Shown in pieces: positions 5,444 to 5,911 of a stretch of 5,911 bases of DNA. Position numbers and translations under genes: made by a program. Location: assembly GCA_023459095.1 (NCBI GenBank), contig JAEWVQ010000011.1, forward strand, positions 1-5,911. Direction: 5' to 3'. The notes under the pieces were generated by a model. It was not told the origin of the DNA, searched no databases, and saw only the letters and a list, made by a program, of their open reading frames with translations. This DNA comes from Pseudomonadota bacterium. GTDB lineage: Bacteria; Pseudomonadota; Gammaproteobacteria; Burkholderiales; Rhodocyclaceae. The stretch's first letter is position 1. The number at the start of each line of letters is the position of its first letter.

Positions 5444-5911
5444 GGCACGCGCGCGCCGCCCTGGGCCTCGTCGCGCTCGGCATCGCCGGGGCCCTCGCGC
5501 TGCGCTGGCTGGGCGCCGACTATGCACTTAGTCAAGCGACGCTGGTCGCCACCTACGCCATCGCCGGGCTCGGCGTGGTCATCATCGTCGGCCAGAACGG
5601 GCAGATCGCGCTCGGCCAAGGCGCGCCGGTCGCGCTCGGCGCCTACGTCGAGGCCGTCCTCGCCCTCCGCGGCGTGCCACCGCTGGCATCGCTGCCGCTG
5701 GCGATCGCCGCCGGCGCCGGTGCCGGCGCGCTCGCCAGCCTGCCCGCGCGCCGCCTCGGCGGTCTCTATTTCGGCATGAGCACGCTCGCCTGCGCGCTCC
5801 TCGTCGAAGAAGCCCTGGTGCGCTGGGAAGGCGTGACCCGCGGCGCCGCCGGGCTTGCGGTGCCGGCGCTGGCCTGGGGCGATTTCGCCGCGACCGAGCC
5901 CGGTGCCCAGC
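5440..5911 (+). CDS. livM: Branched-chain-type ABC transporter permease LivM (partial)
   Basis: The first 157 codons of the second permease subunit of the same importer; the gene leaves the window at the right edge. It starts at GTG 5440, where GTGA shares 4 bp with the livH stop, an arrangement typical of translational coupling. A hydrophobic first helix (about 7-21) is followed by the LivM hallmark: ATYAIAGLGVVIIVGQNGQIALGQGAPVALGAY (37-69), equivalent to the usual GQ.SLG..AFF.LGAY. P63 stands where Phe is usual. Further on, RRLGGLYFGMSTLACALLVEEALVRWEGVTRGAAGLAVP corresponds to the conserved R..G.YFAM.TLA...LR......TGG..GL region. It should pair with LivH as a heterodimeric pore. The missing C-terminal part could carry a fused ATPase domain, as in some relatives, but this is not visible here. 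Confidence 0.9.
   Translation, partial: MRHARAALGLVALGIAGALALRWLGADYALSQATLVATYAIAGLGVVIIVGQNGQIALGQGAPVALGAYVEAVLALRGVPPLASLPLAIAAGAGAGALASLPARRLGGLYFGMSTLACALLVEEALVRWEGVTRGAAGLAVPALAWGDFAATEPGAQ

Noticed and set aside
4562..5527. 321-codon minus-strand open frame
   Set aside because: It is antisense to livH and the start of livM, and rich in Gln/Arg/Gly/His without motifs; a shadow of strongly GC-biased coding sequence.

Overview
The window is GC-rich chromosomal DNA with dense, GC-biased codon use and short intergenic gaps. Its gene content (an OpgC-type membrane acyltransferase, a YcbL-type glyoxalase II homologue, MscL, a SYLF/Ysc84 lipoprotein, a nitronate-monooxygenase-family flavoprotein and a branched-chain-type ABC transporter) suggests a betaproteobacterium. 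A Rhodocyclales-like organism (Thauera/Azoarcus type) is my best guess, from protein flavour only. No rRNA, tRNA, CRISPR, insertion sequence or phage gene was seen.

Layout. Bases 1-73 (minus) hold the first 24 codons of an unidentified gene that follows opgC. Bases 88-1263 (minus) are opgC. A 115-bp divergent spacer follows, then the metallo-beta-lactamase-fold hydrolase at 1379-2020 (plus). It converges on mscL (2071-2493, minus) across a 50-bp gap filled by a perfect 9-bp inverted repeat. A 278-bp divergent spacer separates mscL from a SYLF-domain lipoprotein gene (2772-3383, plus). A 153-bp spacer then carries a GC hairpin, a perfect 18-bp operator-like palindrome and a matching promoter. 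These sit in front of a nitronate-monooxygenase-family gene (3537-4511, plus), which is followed by livH (4577-5443) and the truncated start of livM (5440 to the window end). livH and livM overlap by 4 bp.

How the genes may work together. The left half is mainly cell-envelope and stress housekeeping: periplasmic glucan modification, emergency osmotic release, thioester detoxification and an envelope lipoprotein. These genes need not be co-regulated. The right half looks like the start of a catabolic or uptake operon. A flavin oxidoreductase is followed by both permease subunits of a hydrophobic amino acid transporter-family (HAAT) ABC importer, and the palindrome TTCAAACG-AC-CGTTTGAA overlaps the probable -35 element. 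That palindrome fits the published PsrA/TetR-type motif CAAAC-N(2-4)-GTTTG, so I infer control by an acyl-CoA or fatty-acid-responsive TetR repressor. No new multi-gene system is evident; the operator and its regulon are the most worthwhile lead.
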